A stretch of 7,279 nucleotides of DNA from Rugosibacter sp. Lineage in GTDB: Bacteria > Pseudomonadota > Gammaproteobacteria > Burkholderiales > Rhodocyclaceae. A model generated the notes under the pieces. It was not told where the DNA came from. It searched no databases and worked only from the letters and a program-made list of their open reading frames with translations. This document shows, in pieces, positions 1-6,488 of the stretch. Location of the stretch: the NCBI GenBank assembly GCA_023257495.1, contig JALRCC010000246.1:1-7279 (forward strand), written 5' to 3'. Both the position numbers and the translations under genes were made by a program. Within the stretch, counting starts at the first letter, position 1. Each line of letters begins with the position of its first letter.

Positions 1-2853
1 CCGGACGGCAACTGGCTGGAAGTCGAGCGTATCGATCACAATTTCGGCAAGATTCATGAGCAGGAGCGCGTCACCTTCCGTCTGACCCGTTTTGATGCCA
101 GCGGCAAGAACAAACTTGGCGTAGAAATGCTTGCCATCCCAGGTGCGCAGTTCCGCAAACCCGGGCTGGGCAAGGATGTTACTGATAAATTCCTCGGCGG
201 CCTGCCAGGCATACAAAAGGAAGGCACCGACGGCCTGATCACCTCTGCGGTGTGGATCCTGCACAAGATGCCGCCAGTCACGCGCACGGTTTGCCTGGAA
301 TTTTTCGGCCAGGTGCGCGATGCGGTGCCTTCGATTGTCGAAATTACCGACTACCTCAAAACCAGTCCCGGCGGTGCCCTGCTTGCCGGACTGGAACACC
401 TCGACGAGCGTTATGTGCGCGCCGTCGGTTACGCCACCAAAGCCAAACGACATGGGCGACCGAAGATGGTGTTGATCGGCGATATAGTCGGCGCTGATGA
501 GACGGCGGTGATGGCTGCGGCCTCCGAAGTAGTACGTCTGGCGAACCTGCGCGGTGGCGAAGGCTTTATTGCCGTATCTGCCGAAACGCGCAAAAAATTC
601 TGGCTTGATCGCGGACGCACCGCCGCCATTTCAAAACACACCAACGCCTTCAAGGTCAACGAGGACGTGGTGATTCCTCTGCCGCGCATGGGTGATTATT
701 GCGACGGCATCGAGCGCATCAACATCGAGCTATCAATCACCAACAAAATCGCGCTGGCCGATGCGCTGGAAATCTACTTGCAAGGTGATTTACCGCTGAA
801 CCTCGGCGACACCGCGCTCGACAAGCCTGAGCTGCTCGATGACCGCCGCGAACAGGCGCTGGAACTCGTGCGCAGCGTGCGGGTGCGCTGGCAGAATTAT
901 CTTGATCAGCTCGATCAATATTTCGATGACCTGCAAAATCATCGCCTGCGCGTGTCGTGGAAACTCGAATTGAAAGCCGGGCTGGAATCAATTTTTGATG
1001 GTGTCGCGTTCCGGCCCACCTTGGCTGGTATTGACGCCGTGCAAAAAGAAGTACTGCGCAGTCGCGTTTTTGTCGCGCTGCATATGCACGCTGGCGATGG
1101 CAATGTGCATACCAACATCCCTGTCAATTCGGATAACTACGCCATGCTGCAAACGGCGAATAAGGCCGTGGCACGGATCATGGTGCTGGCAAAATCGCTC
1201 GGCGGCGTGATTTCCGGCGAGCATGGCATTGGCATTACCAAACTGGAATTTTTGACCGACGATGAAATTCGGCCATTTAGCGAATACAAGCAGCGCGTCG
1301 ATCCACAAGGCCGTTTCAATCGCGGCAAACTGTTGCCGGGTGGCGGTCTGGAGAATGCCTATACGCCCTCGTTCTCGCTGCTGGGTGCCGAATCGCTGAT
1401 CATGGAACAATCAGACATCGGCAAGATTTCTGATTCGATCAAGAATTGCCTGCGCTGTGGCAAGTGCAAACCGGTGTGCTCAACCCATGTGCCGCGCGCC
1501 AATCTGCTGTATTCACCCCGCGACAAGATCCTCGGTACCTCACTGCTGATCGAGGCCTTTCTCTACGAAGAGCAAACACGGCGCGGCATTTCATTGCAGC
1601 ATTTCGACGAGTTTTCAGACGTCGCTGATCACTGCACGGTCTGCCATCGCTGCCTCAAACCCTGCCCGGTGGATATCGATTTCGGCGATGTCTCGGTTGC
1701 CATGCGCAACTTTTTACGCAAGCAGGGCAAAAAGAAATTCAGCCCCGGCACGTTTGCCTCGATGACTTTCCTTAACCTGAAAGATCCGCGCACGATCAAA
1801 TTATTGCGTGCCGGCATGATGGATTTTGGTTTCAAAGCCCAGCGTCTGGCGCACAAAGCAGTCAAAACCCTGGGACTCATTCAGGAAACTCGAGCCCATC
1901 CGCCAGCCTCGGTCGGTAAACCCAGCATCAAGGCGCAGGTGATCCACTTCATGAATCGCCCCATGCCGGGCAGCCTGCCCAAGCGCACAGCACGTGGCTT
2001 ACTCGATATTGAAGATGACAAGGTGATTCCGGTTATCCGCAACCCACAAAAAACGACAGACGAATCGGATGCGGTGTTTTATTTCCCTGGCTGCGGTTCG
2101 GAACGCCTGTTCTCACAAGTCGGACTCGCTACGCAAGCCATGCTCTATGAGATTGGCACCACCACAGTCTTGCCACCCGGCTATCTGTGCTGCGGCTATC
2201 CACAAACCTCGGCAGGCGAGGAAGACAAGGGCCAGAAAATCATCATGGACAACCGCGTGTTGTTCCACCGCATGGCCAACACCTTGAACTATCTTGATAT
2301 CAAGACGGTGATCGTCTCTTGTGGCACGTGTATGGATCAGCTGCAAAAATATGAATTCGAGAAAATTTTCCCCGGCTGCCGACTGCTGGATATTCACGAA
2401 TATCTGATGGAAAAGGGCGTCAAACTCGATGGGCTGAGTGGAACCCGCTACATGTATCACGACCCCTGCCATACACCGATGAAGACTTACGCCCCGCTGG
2501 CGGTAACCAATACACTGATGGGGCAGAATGTGCCGCTGTCTGACCGTTGCTGTGGTGATGCAGGCTCTTTTGCCTATGCCCGCCCCGATATCGCCACCCA
2601 GGTGAAATTCCGCAAACAAGAAGAAATAACCAAAGGGGCGACACAATTACGCGCTGACGGGTTTTCTGGCGAGGTGAAGATTCTCACTTCCTGCCCGGCC
2701 TGCTTGCAGGGTTTGAGTCGTTACGATGACGATGCAAACACCCAAGCCGACTACATCGTGGTGGAAATTGCCAAAGCGCTACTCGGTCCTGACTGGATGC
2801 CGGATTATGTGCGCACAGCCAATGCCGGGAGCATTGAACGTGTCCTATTGTAA
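1..2853 (+). CDS. FAD-linked oxidase / Fe-S oxidoreductase fusion (GlcD-GlcF type), 5' partial
   Basis: The frame is open from the first base, so the start lies off the left edge; 950 residues are visible, numbered here from base 1. The N-terminal part is the end of an FAD-binding (GlcD/D-lactate dehydrogenase type) domain with a G..EGTDGLIT segment near residues 73-82. The FAD-oxidase C-terminal domain follows, with [10 protein letters not shown] (about 361-370) and ISGEHGIG (about 404-411). Next comes a ferredoxin-like module with two CxxCxxCxxxC clusters (C483/486/489/493 and C545/548/551/555). Last are two CCG (heterodisulfide-reductase/GlcF type) repeats: PGC698 with CC730-731 and SCGTC 774/777, then DPC823 with CC850-851 and SCPAC 898/901. 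All expected cysteines are present. Such proteins oxidise a 2-hydroxy acid such as D-lactate or glycolate and pass electrons through Fe-S clusters to the respiratory chain; the substrate here is inferred, not shown. Homologues I recall are about 1,300 residues with an N-terminal DUF3683 region, which would be off-window. The encoded protein is probably cytoplasmic or peripheral on the inner membrane. Confidence 0.93.
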   Translation, partial: PDGNWLEVERIDHNFGKIHEQERVTFRLTRFDASGKNKLGVEMLAIPGAQFRKPGLGKDVTDKFLGGLPGIQKEGTDGLITSAVWILHKMPPVTRTVCLEFFGQVRDAVPSIVEITDYLKTSPGGALLAGLEHLDERYVRAVGYATKAKRHGRPKMVLIGDIVGADETAVMAAASEVVRLANLRGGEGFIAVSAETRKKFWLDRGRTAAISKHTNAFKVNEDVVIPLPRMGDYCDGIERINIELSITNKIALADALEIYLQGDLPLNLGDTALDKPELLDDRREQALELVRSVRVRWQNYLDQLDQYFDDLQNHRLRVSWKLELKAGLESIFDGVAFRPTLAGIDAVQKEVLRSRVFVALHMHAGDGNVHTNIPVNSDNYAMLQTANKAVARIMVLAKSLGGVISGEHGIGITKLEFLTDDEIRPFSEYKQRVDPQGRFNRGKLLPGGGLENAYTPSFSLLGAESLIMEQSDIGKISDSIKNCLRCGKCKPVCSTHVPRANLLYSPRDKILGTSLLIEAFLYEEQTRRGISLQHFDEFSDVADHCTVCHRCLKPCPVDIDFGDVSVAMRNFLRKQGKKKFSPGTFASMTFLNLKDPRTIKLLRAGMMDFGFKAQRLAHKAVKTLGLIQETRAHPPASVGKPSIKAQVIHFMNRPMPGSLPKRTARGLLDIEDDKVIPVIRNPQKTTDESDAVFYFPGCGSERLFSQVGLATQAMLYEIGTTTVLPPGYLCCGYPQTSAGEEDKGQKIIMDNRVLFHRMANTLNYLDIKTVIVSCGTCMDQLQKYEFEKIFPGCRLLDIHEYLMEKGVKLDGLSGTRYMYHDPCHTPMKTYAPLAVTNTLMGQNVPLSDRCCGDAGSFAYARPDIATQVKFRKQEEITKGATQLRADGFSGEVKILTSCPACLQGLSRYDDDANTQADYIVVEIAKALLGPDWMPDYVRTANAGSIERVLL

Positions 2854-2916
2854 GAAGCGACGGGCAACATAACGCCTGCAAGCACCTTTAGTCCGTGAGT
2901 GATGTATGCTTTACCC

Positions 2917-3360
2917 ATGATGAGCGAGAATAATTGTGAGTTATGCAGTTCTCCCGGTGGCGAGGTGTTATGGAGCGATGCCCACTGCCGCGTAGTGCGG
3001 GTGGCGGGGCATGAAGGTGCCGCATTTCCCGGCTTTTGCCGCGTTATTTGGCAATCCCACGTGACGGAGATGAGCGATCTGCCAGAAGCTGAGGCACGCC
3101 ATTTGATGCGCATTGTCACTGCCGTTGAGCGCACGCTGCGTGAATTACTCACGCCGGACAAGATCAATCTCGCCAGCTTGGGAAATCTGGTGCCACACCT
3201 GCACTGGCACGTCATTCCCCGCTGGCACGATGATAGTCATTTCCCTTCGCCCATATGGGCTTCTCCCTGTCGCGTTGGCGCATCACGCACCGCTCCCTCT
3301 AGCGCGACACTTGGCTCCGCATTACACCAACAGATTTTGCACGGGAGTTACAACCAATGA
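2917..3360 (+). CDS. HIT (histidine triad) family nucleotide-binding protein
   Basis: This is a small cytoplasmic protein of about 147 residues. The histidine triad HLHWHVIPRW is encoded at 3196-3225 (H-x-H-x-H with hydrophobic spacers), preceded by the conserved stretch DKINLASLGN. Near the start is a CELC pair of cysteines, as in many members of this betaproteobacterial HIT subgroup. HIT proteins hydrolyse or transfer nucleoside phosphates through the middle histidine; the substrate of this one is unknown. There are four in-frame starts (GTG 2899, ATG 2902, 2917 and 2920) and none has a convincing Shine-Dalgarno. I chose 2917 because homologues begin only a few residues before the CxxC. The gene lies 63 bases after the oxidoreductase stop with no visible terminator, so it may be read through from there. 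Its last codons overlap the next gene by ATGA, which implies translational coupling. The tail after ASPCR is poorly conserved by eye. Confidence 0.88.
   Translation: MMSENNCELCSSPGGEVLWSDAHCRVVRVAGHEGAAFPGFCRVIWQSHVTEMSDLPEAEARHLMRIVTAVERTLRELLTPDKINLASLGNLVPHLHWHVIPRWHDDSHFPSPIWASPCRVGASRTAPSSATLGSALHQQILHGSYNQ
3343..3347 (+). promoter_or_regulatory. Ribosome binding site for the PilZ-like gene
   Basis: GGGAG lies inside the end of the HIT gene, 9 bases before the ATG at 3357. It supports that start, and therefore the 4-base stop/start overlap between the two genes. Confidence 0.55.
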
Positions 3361-5003
3361 TTTTTGACCTCCCCGAGACAGACGCAGAGCAACCGCCAGC
3401 GTTTACTAGCGCAACGCACTGCAACGACTGGCTAAAAACCGTTCCGCTCGCGAACGCAATGCAGGCGCAGGCTATTTTTTTACGCCAACTCACTCTGCTG
3501 GCACGATTCACCTTGTCAATCAACGAACGTTTCTTGATTTTGGAAACCTTGCGCGGTCCCATACGCCAGGCGCAGGATGCCATGGTGAAAAAATTCATTG
3601 GCCGCCCACTCCCATTTTCCCCCTCAGAACAAGCCGCATTAGATAGCACGCTCGCCATATGGCAATCTCTGCTGATAAATTATCTTCATTGTTTTGAAGA
3701 GCGTGACGCCACACCTAATGTAACCACGGCAACCGCTATCCCGGCAGAGCCTTCGAAAAAAAATGCCACAGTCGTTGAACGTGCGCTGGCTACCCTTGCC
3801 GACTGGCAAATTGATCTCATTCAAGGCAAACGCCTGCCGGATGTCGGCTACTGGAAAAAACTACACCAAGTCTTTTCCCTGGCCGAATCCACAGGAATCA
3901 CAGATCAAGTAATCCACGATTCCTTGCGCTATGGTAAACAGGCCATGACACCGCTTGCTGTTTACGCAGAGTGTCACCTGCTGTACAGCATCAGTCCCTA
4001 CGAACTTTCCCCGCGCGATCTTGCTTGGGTAGTTCGCTGGACTCAGCGCTGGGGAAACAAAATAAAACTTCTCGCCGCGCCACCTGAAGATATTTTGCAC
4101 TGTGCGCATCCCTTATGGGTTGATCTTGGCTCTGATCAGCCTGCAGACCACACTCCCCGCCAGGCAACGCAAGGTCGCTGGCTAGAGACCACCGAACTAC
4201 GCACCAGTCTGACCTCTCGCCTTACGCTGCTCGAACAAGGTCGCGCGCCGGCCGATCTTCAACTGGGCAGTGATGTCACTCAACCCACCGCCGGCAAATT
4301 ACTGGCACGCTTGCTGCACCGCTGGTGTCAGGGTGGTAATGCGCGAAAGCACGTGCGCCAAGCTGCCAGCGGCAATTGCCGTTTCATTTCCGGTTATGAT
4401 GCGGTGCATTTCCATTTATCCGGACAGCGCACTTTTCAAACCAAGCCGCAAGACGATGCCACCCTGCGCCTGGAGCAGGAAAAATTCGCCATATTTGGCG
4501 ATATGAGTCATCGACTGGATATCGCCAAGCCATCACCTGACCCCACCCATATTGAAAACTGGGAAGTCATGGATGACTGGAAGTTATTGGACACATCCAC
4601 TACGGGCCTGCGCATTTCACGGCCACTCAAAGAAGGCGTACGCATTGCCATCGGCTCGCTGATTGCGGCACACACTGACCAAGCCTCAGCCTTTACCATT
4701 GGCTGCGTGCGGTGGACTTTGCGCCAGGATACCAATTCACTCGCTGTTGGTATCCAGCTTTTCCCAGGGGAAACGCAAGCGATCATGGCACGGCCCCTTG
4801 ACACCGAAAACACTGCGCACTACCCCGCTTTTTATATCGGCGCAAACGAATCAGCTGACGAGCCTGCCAGCCTTGTTTTACCTGTTGGCAGCTTTCAGAT
4901 TGGTCGCCGCATCGAACTCATGCGAGCCACTGCAGAAGTTGTCACTTTGACGCGCCTGCTTGCACATGGCAGCGAATTTGAACGCTGCACATTCACAAAT
5001 TAA
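3357..5003 (+). CDS. Conserved hypothetical protein with degenerate PilZ-like C-terminal domain
   Basis: The product has 548 residues, no signal peptide and no membrane segment, so it is probably cytoplasmic. The N-terminal ~170 residues look helical, with a pattern I recall from uncharacterised betaproteobacterial proteins (leucine-rich QLTLLARF..., ERFLILETLRGP, then KKFIGRPLP). Residues ~115-140 form a low-complexity Thr/Ala linker. The C-terminal third contains LLDTSTTGLRI, in which D412-x-S414-x-x-G417 fits the second PilZ motif ([D/N]xSxxG), followed by a beta-rich stretch with IGCVRW and LAVGIQLF as in PilZ barrels. The first PilZ motif, RxxxR, is not visible upstream, so cyclic-di-GMP binding is doubtful. 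The start is set by the ATG in the ATGA overlap with the HIT gene and by a GGGAG site upstream. Family recognition rests on my own pattern recall. The function is unknown; a signalling or scaffold role is only a guess. Confidence 0.8.
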   Translation: MIFDLPETDAEQPPAFTSATHCNDWLKTVPLANAMQAQAIFLRQLTLLARFTLSINERFLILETLRGPIRQAQDAMVKKFIGRPLPFSPSEQAALDSTLAIWQSLLINYLHCFEERDATPNVTTATAIPAEPSKKNATVVERALATLADWQIDLIQGKRLPDVGYWKKLHQVFSLAESTGITDQVIHDSLRYGKQAMTPLAVYAECHLLYSISPYELSPRDLAWVVRWTQRWGNKIKLLAAPPEDILHCAHPLWVDLGSDQPADHTPRQATQGRWLETTELRTSLTSRLTLLEQGRAPADLQLGSDVTQPTAGKLLARLLHRWCQGGNARKHVRQAASGNCRFISGYDAVHFHLSGQRTFQTKPQDDATLRLEQEKFAIFGDMSHRLDIAKPSPDPTHIENWEVMDDWKLLDTSTTGLRISRPLKEGVRIAIGSLIAAHTDQASAFTIGCVRWTLRQDTNSLAVGIQLFPGETQAIMARPLDTENTAHYPAFYIGANESADEPASLVLPVGSFQIGRRIELMRATAEVVTLTRLLAHGSEFERCTFTN

Positions 5004-5024
5004 GCACACTGCTTGCTTTATCGG

Positions 5025-5064
5025 CTGTCATATTGACTTCATCCAGCTGTAACAAATAAGTCAC
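5025..5064 (+). promoter_or_regulatory. Tandem Pho boxes (predicted PhoB binding site) upstream of the porin
   Basis: Four 7-mers start at 5025, 5036, 5047 and 5058, exactly 11 bases apart: CTGTCAT, ACTTCAT, CTGTAAC and AAGTCAC. Against the enterobacterial PhoB half-site CTGTCA(T/C) they match 7, 4, 6 and 5 of 7 positions. The 4-base spacers are ATTG, CCAG and AAAT. Two adjacent pairs in 11-base register correspond to two tandem Pho boxes, which in known PhoB promoters take the place of the -35 element. The assignment is inferred from the pattern plus a phoR-like gene nearby. A TTGACT hexamer at 5033-5038 overlaps the second unit, but no good -10 sits at the right distance from it. Confidence 0.68.
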
Positions 5065-5074
5065 AAACATTTTC

Positions 5075-5080
5075 TAAGAT
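5075..5080 (+). promoter_or_regulatory. Predicted -10 element of the porin promoter
   Basis: TAAGAT matches 4 of 6 positions of TATAAT. It begins 10 bases after the last Pho half-site, the spacing expected for a PhoB-activated sigma-70 promoter. Transcription would then start near 5086-5088, giving a leader of about 75 bases. Confidence 0.5.
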
Positions 5081-5084
5081 ACGC

Positions 5085-5134
5085 AACCGTTAGCAGAGAC
5101 CGACACGTGGGGTTTTTGCTGACGGTTTATTTTT
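5085..5134 (+). promoter_or_regulatory. Leader stem-loop with U-run: attenuator/terminator-like or 5' stabilising hairpin
   Basis: The arms 5085-5101 and 5111-5127 pair over 17 bp without a bulge, around a 9-base loop (5102-5110). Fourteen pairs are Watson-Crick and three are G-U (5091/5121, 5096/5116, 5098/5114). In minus-strand RNA those three would be A-C mismatches, so the structure is made for + strand RNA. A run of UUUAUUUUU (5126-5134) follows the GC-rich base of the stem, as in an intrinsic terminator. It lies downstream of the predicted -10 and only 17 bases before the porin ribosome binding site. It could therefore attenuate porin transcription, protect the 5' end of the porin mRNA, or terminate the upstream operon. 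Confidence 0.7.
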
Positions 5135-5150
5135 AACAGCAGAATTTTTC

Positions 5151-5155
5151 AGGAG
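5151..5155 (+). promoter_or_regulatory. Ribosome binding site of the porin gene
   Basis: A consensus AGGAG sits 6 bases before the ATG at 5162. Its strength fits a highly expressed outer-membrane protein and fixes the start. Confidence 0.85.
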
Positions 5156-5161
5156 CTATTC

Positions 5162-6298
5162 ATGCAGAAAAAACTAATCGCCCTGGCTATCGCCAGCCTG
5201 TCCGGTGCGGCATTTGCTCAATCTTCCAATGTCACCGTTTACGGCATTATCGATGGCACATTCGACTTTATCAGCGTGGGTGGTGGCCAAACCGGCGTGC
5301 CGACTAAAGGTACACCCAACTTCACCCGCGTCCAGTCGAATGGTTCACGCCTCGGCTTCAAAGGCACTGAAAACCTCGGCAATGGCATGAGCGCCTTCTT
5401 CCAGATTGAATCAGACGCTAAATTCGACGCGGGCGGCCCTTTGAATACCGCGCGTGACAGCTTCCTGGGTTTGAAAGGCGATTTCGGTACAGTCAAAATG
5501 GGTAATATGAGCGGCCCGAACCGCGATCTCGCCAGCAAACTGGATGTGGTGATCCATAGTGATGGTATCGGTGACAACTCTGCCCTGCTTGGCAAGTTGG
5601 GCGGTCGGGGCAAATATTTTGATACCCGTTACGCGAATTCCATCGCCTATATCACTCCGAAATTTTCCGGCTTTGAAGGCACTGTGCAGTACATGGCCAA
5701 CGAAAACAAGGATCAAACGCCTGGCGCAGGCGTCAATACTTCGCTGTACGAACTCGGCATGAAATACGACAATGGTCCGGTTTTCGTCGGTGTTGCCTAT
5801 GGCAAGCTGAAAGAGAAGAATGAGACTGGCACAGGTGTCTTTGCCATGGGCACCAACGCAGAGGCAACAGAAATCCGGGTTGGCGGTATCTACAGCTTTG
5901 ATGTTGCCAGCATTCGCGGCCTCTACGCGAGAACCAAGGCCGAAGGCAACCTGGGTGAGCTAAAGCAGAATGTCTGGGGCCTCGGCGGCACTTATAACGT
6001 CACCGCGAACGGCAAACTGGTGGCGCAGTACTTCCGCGCCGCCGATGTGGATGGTAATCGGACTGGTACGCCGAACCTCTCCGACACCGGTGCCAAGTTC
6101 TGGGTACTCGGCTACGAACACAGCCTGTCCAAGCGGACGACTTTGCTGGCACACTATGCCTACCTGAAGAACGACAGCCGCACCAGCACCGTAGCCGGTG
6201 CAAACAAGGGTTATGACTTCGGTGACGGCGCAACAAGCTTTACCGGCAATGATGTCAAACTCTCGGGCGTGTCCATCGGCATGAGTCACAGCTTCTGA
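5162..6298 (+). CDS. General bacterial porin (trimeric outer-membrane porin), probably phosphate-regulated
   Basis: The precursor has 378 residues. Residues 1-19 are a classical signal peptide (charged MQKK, hydrophobic core, AFA before Q20). The mature start NVTVYGIIDG is the typical first beta strand of betaproteobacterial Gram-negative porins. The family hallmarks SRLGFKGTENLGNG and SFLGLKGDFGTVKMGN lead into the region of constriction loop 3. Alternating polar/hydrophobic strands continue to the terminal GMSHSF, whose final phenylalanine is the BAM-complex recognition signal. Length and architecture fit a 16-stranded trimeric channel for small solutes. Its upstream region carries tandem Pho-box-like sites, so I infer induction by phosphate starvation, as for PhoE or OprP; anion selectivity cannot be read from the sequence. 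The gene appears monocistronic, with its own promoter, a strong ribosome binding site and a terminator 30 bases after the stop. It converges with the phoR-like gene. Confidence 0.95.
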   Translation: MQKKLIALAIASLSGAAFAQSSNVTVYGIIDGTFDFISVGGGQTGVPTKGTPNFTRVQSNGSRLGFKGTENLGNGMSAFFQIESDAKFDAGGPLNTARDSFLGLKGDFGTVKMGNMSGPNRDLASKLDVVIHSDGIGDNSALLGKLGGRGKYFDTRYANSIAYITPKFSGFEGTVQYMANENKDQTPGAGVNTSLYELGMKYDNGPVFVGVAYGKLKEKNETGTGVFAMGTNAEATEIRVGGIYSFDVASIRGLYARTKAEGNLGELKQNVWGLGGTYNVTANGKLVAQYFRAADVDGNRTGTPNLSDTGAKFWVLGYEHSLSKRTTLLAHYAYLKNDSRTSTVAGANKGYDFGDGATSFTGNDVKLSGVSIGMSHSF

Positions 6299-6327
6299 TC
6301 TGGCACTTGATCCCCGCCGTAAAAGGC

Positions 6328-6366
6328 AAACGGGCATCCGCAGTACGGGATGCCCGTTTTTTCTTT
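6328..6366 (+). terminator. Intrinsic terminator of the porin gene, possibly bidirectional
   Basis: CGGGCATCC (6331-6339) pairs perfectly with GGATGCCCG (6348-6356) around an 8-base loop. Flanking AAA/TTT extends the stem to 12 bp. A run of six T, then C and TTT, follows. On the minus strand the hairpin would be followed by TTTGCCTTTT, so it may also stop transcripts from the convergent phoR-like gene. Confidence 0.93.
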
Positions 6367-6441
6367 CGGAAAACTGTCACCGCAGCATTCAAGAGGGTTT
6401 GACAAAGGACGCCATGAAAGCCTGGGGATTACCTTCCCTTA

Positions 6442-6463
6442 ACGTCCCATGCACGTCCCATGC
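6442..6463. repeat. Perfect 11-base tandem direct repeat
   Basis: ACGTCCCATGC occurs twice back to back (6442-6452 and 6453-6463) in the convergent intergenic region, just past the stop of the phoR-like gene. It does not match a Pho half-site on either strand. The simplest explanation is a local slippage duplication; a protein-binding role is not supported. Apart from the terminator and this repeat I see nothing in 6299-6488. Confidence 0.8.
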
Positions 6464-6488
6464 GCTACATAATGTCGTACTGATGATC

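Noticed and set aside
988..1410. Minus-strand open frame of about 140 codons inside the oxidoreductase gene, and similarly 2113-2646 (-).
   Set aside because: Both lie opposite highly conserved motifs of a real gene and their translations look random in composition, so they are frame shadows.
5002..5014. Small hairpin AAGCA / TGCTT at the stop of the PilZ-like gene, considered as its terminator.
   Set aside because: It has only five pairs, a 3-base loop and no T-run, so it is too weak to call.
5033..5061. TTGACT as a -35 for a constitutive sigma-70 promoter of the porin.
   Set aside because: At 16-18 bases downstream only AT-rich strings with poor TATAAT match occur. The Pho-box register with TAAGAT at 5075 explains the region better, though a weak overlapping promoter cannot be excluded.
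5239..5613. Minus-strand open frame of 124 codons within the porin gene.
   Set aside because: It is proline-rich because it reads the complement of Gly-rich porin codons, has no ribosome site, and overlaps an unambiguous porin.
6374..6380. Isolated CTGTCAC resembling a Pho half-site between the porin and phoR.
   Set aside because: Its neighbours at 11-base steps do not match the half-site, there is no promoter around it, and it lies between converging genes. A single 7-mer is expected by chance.
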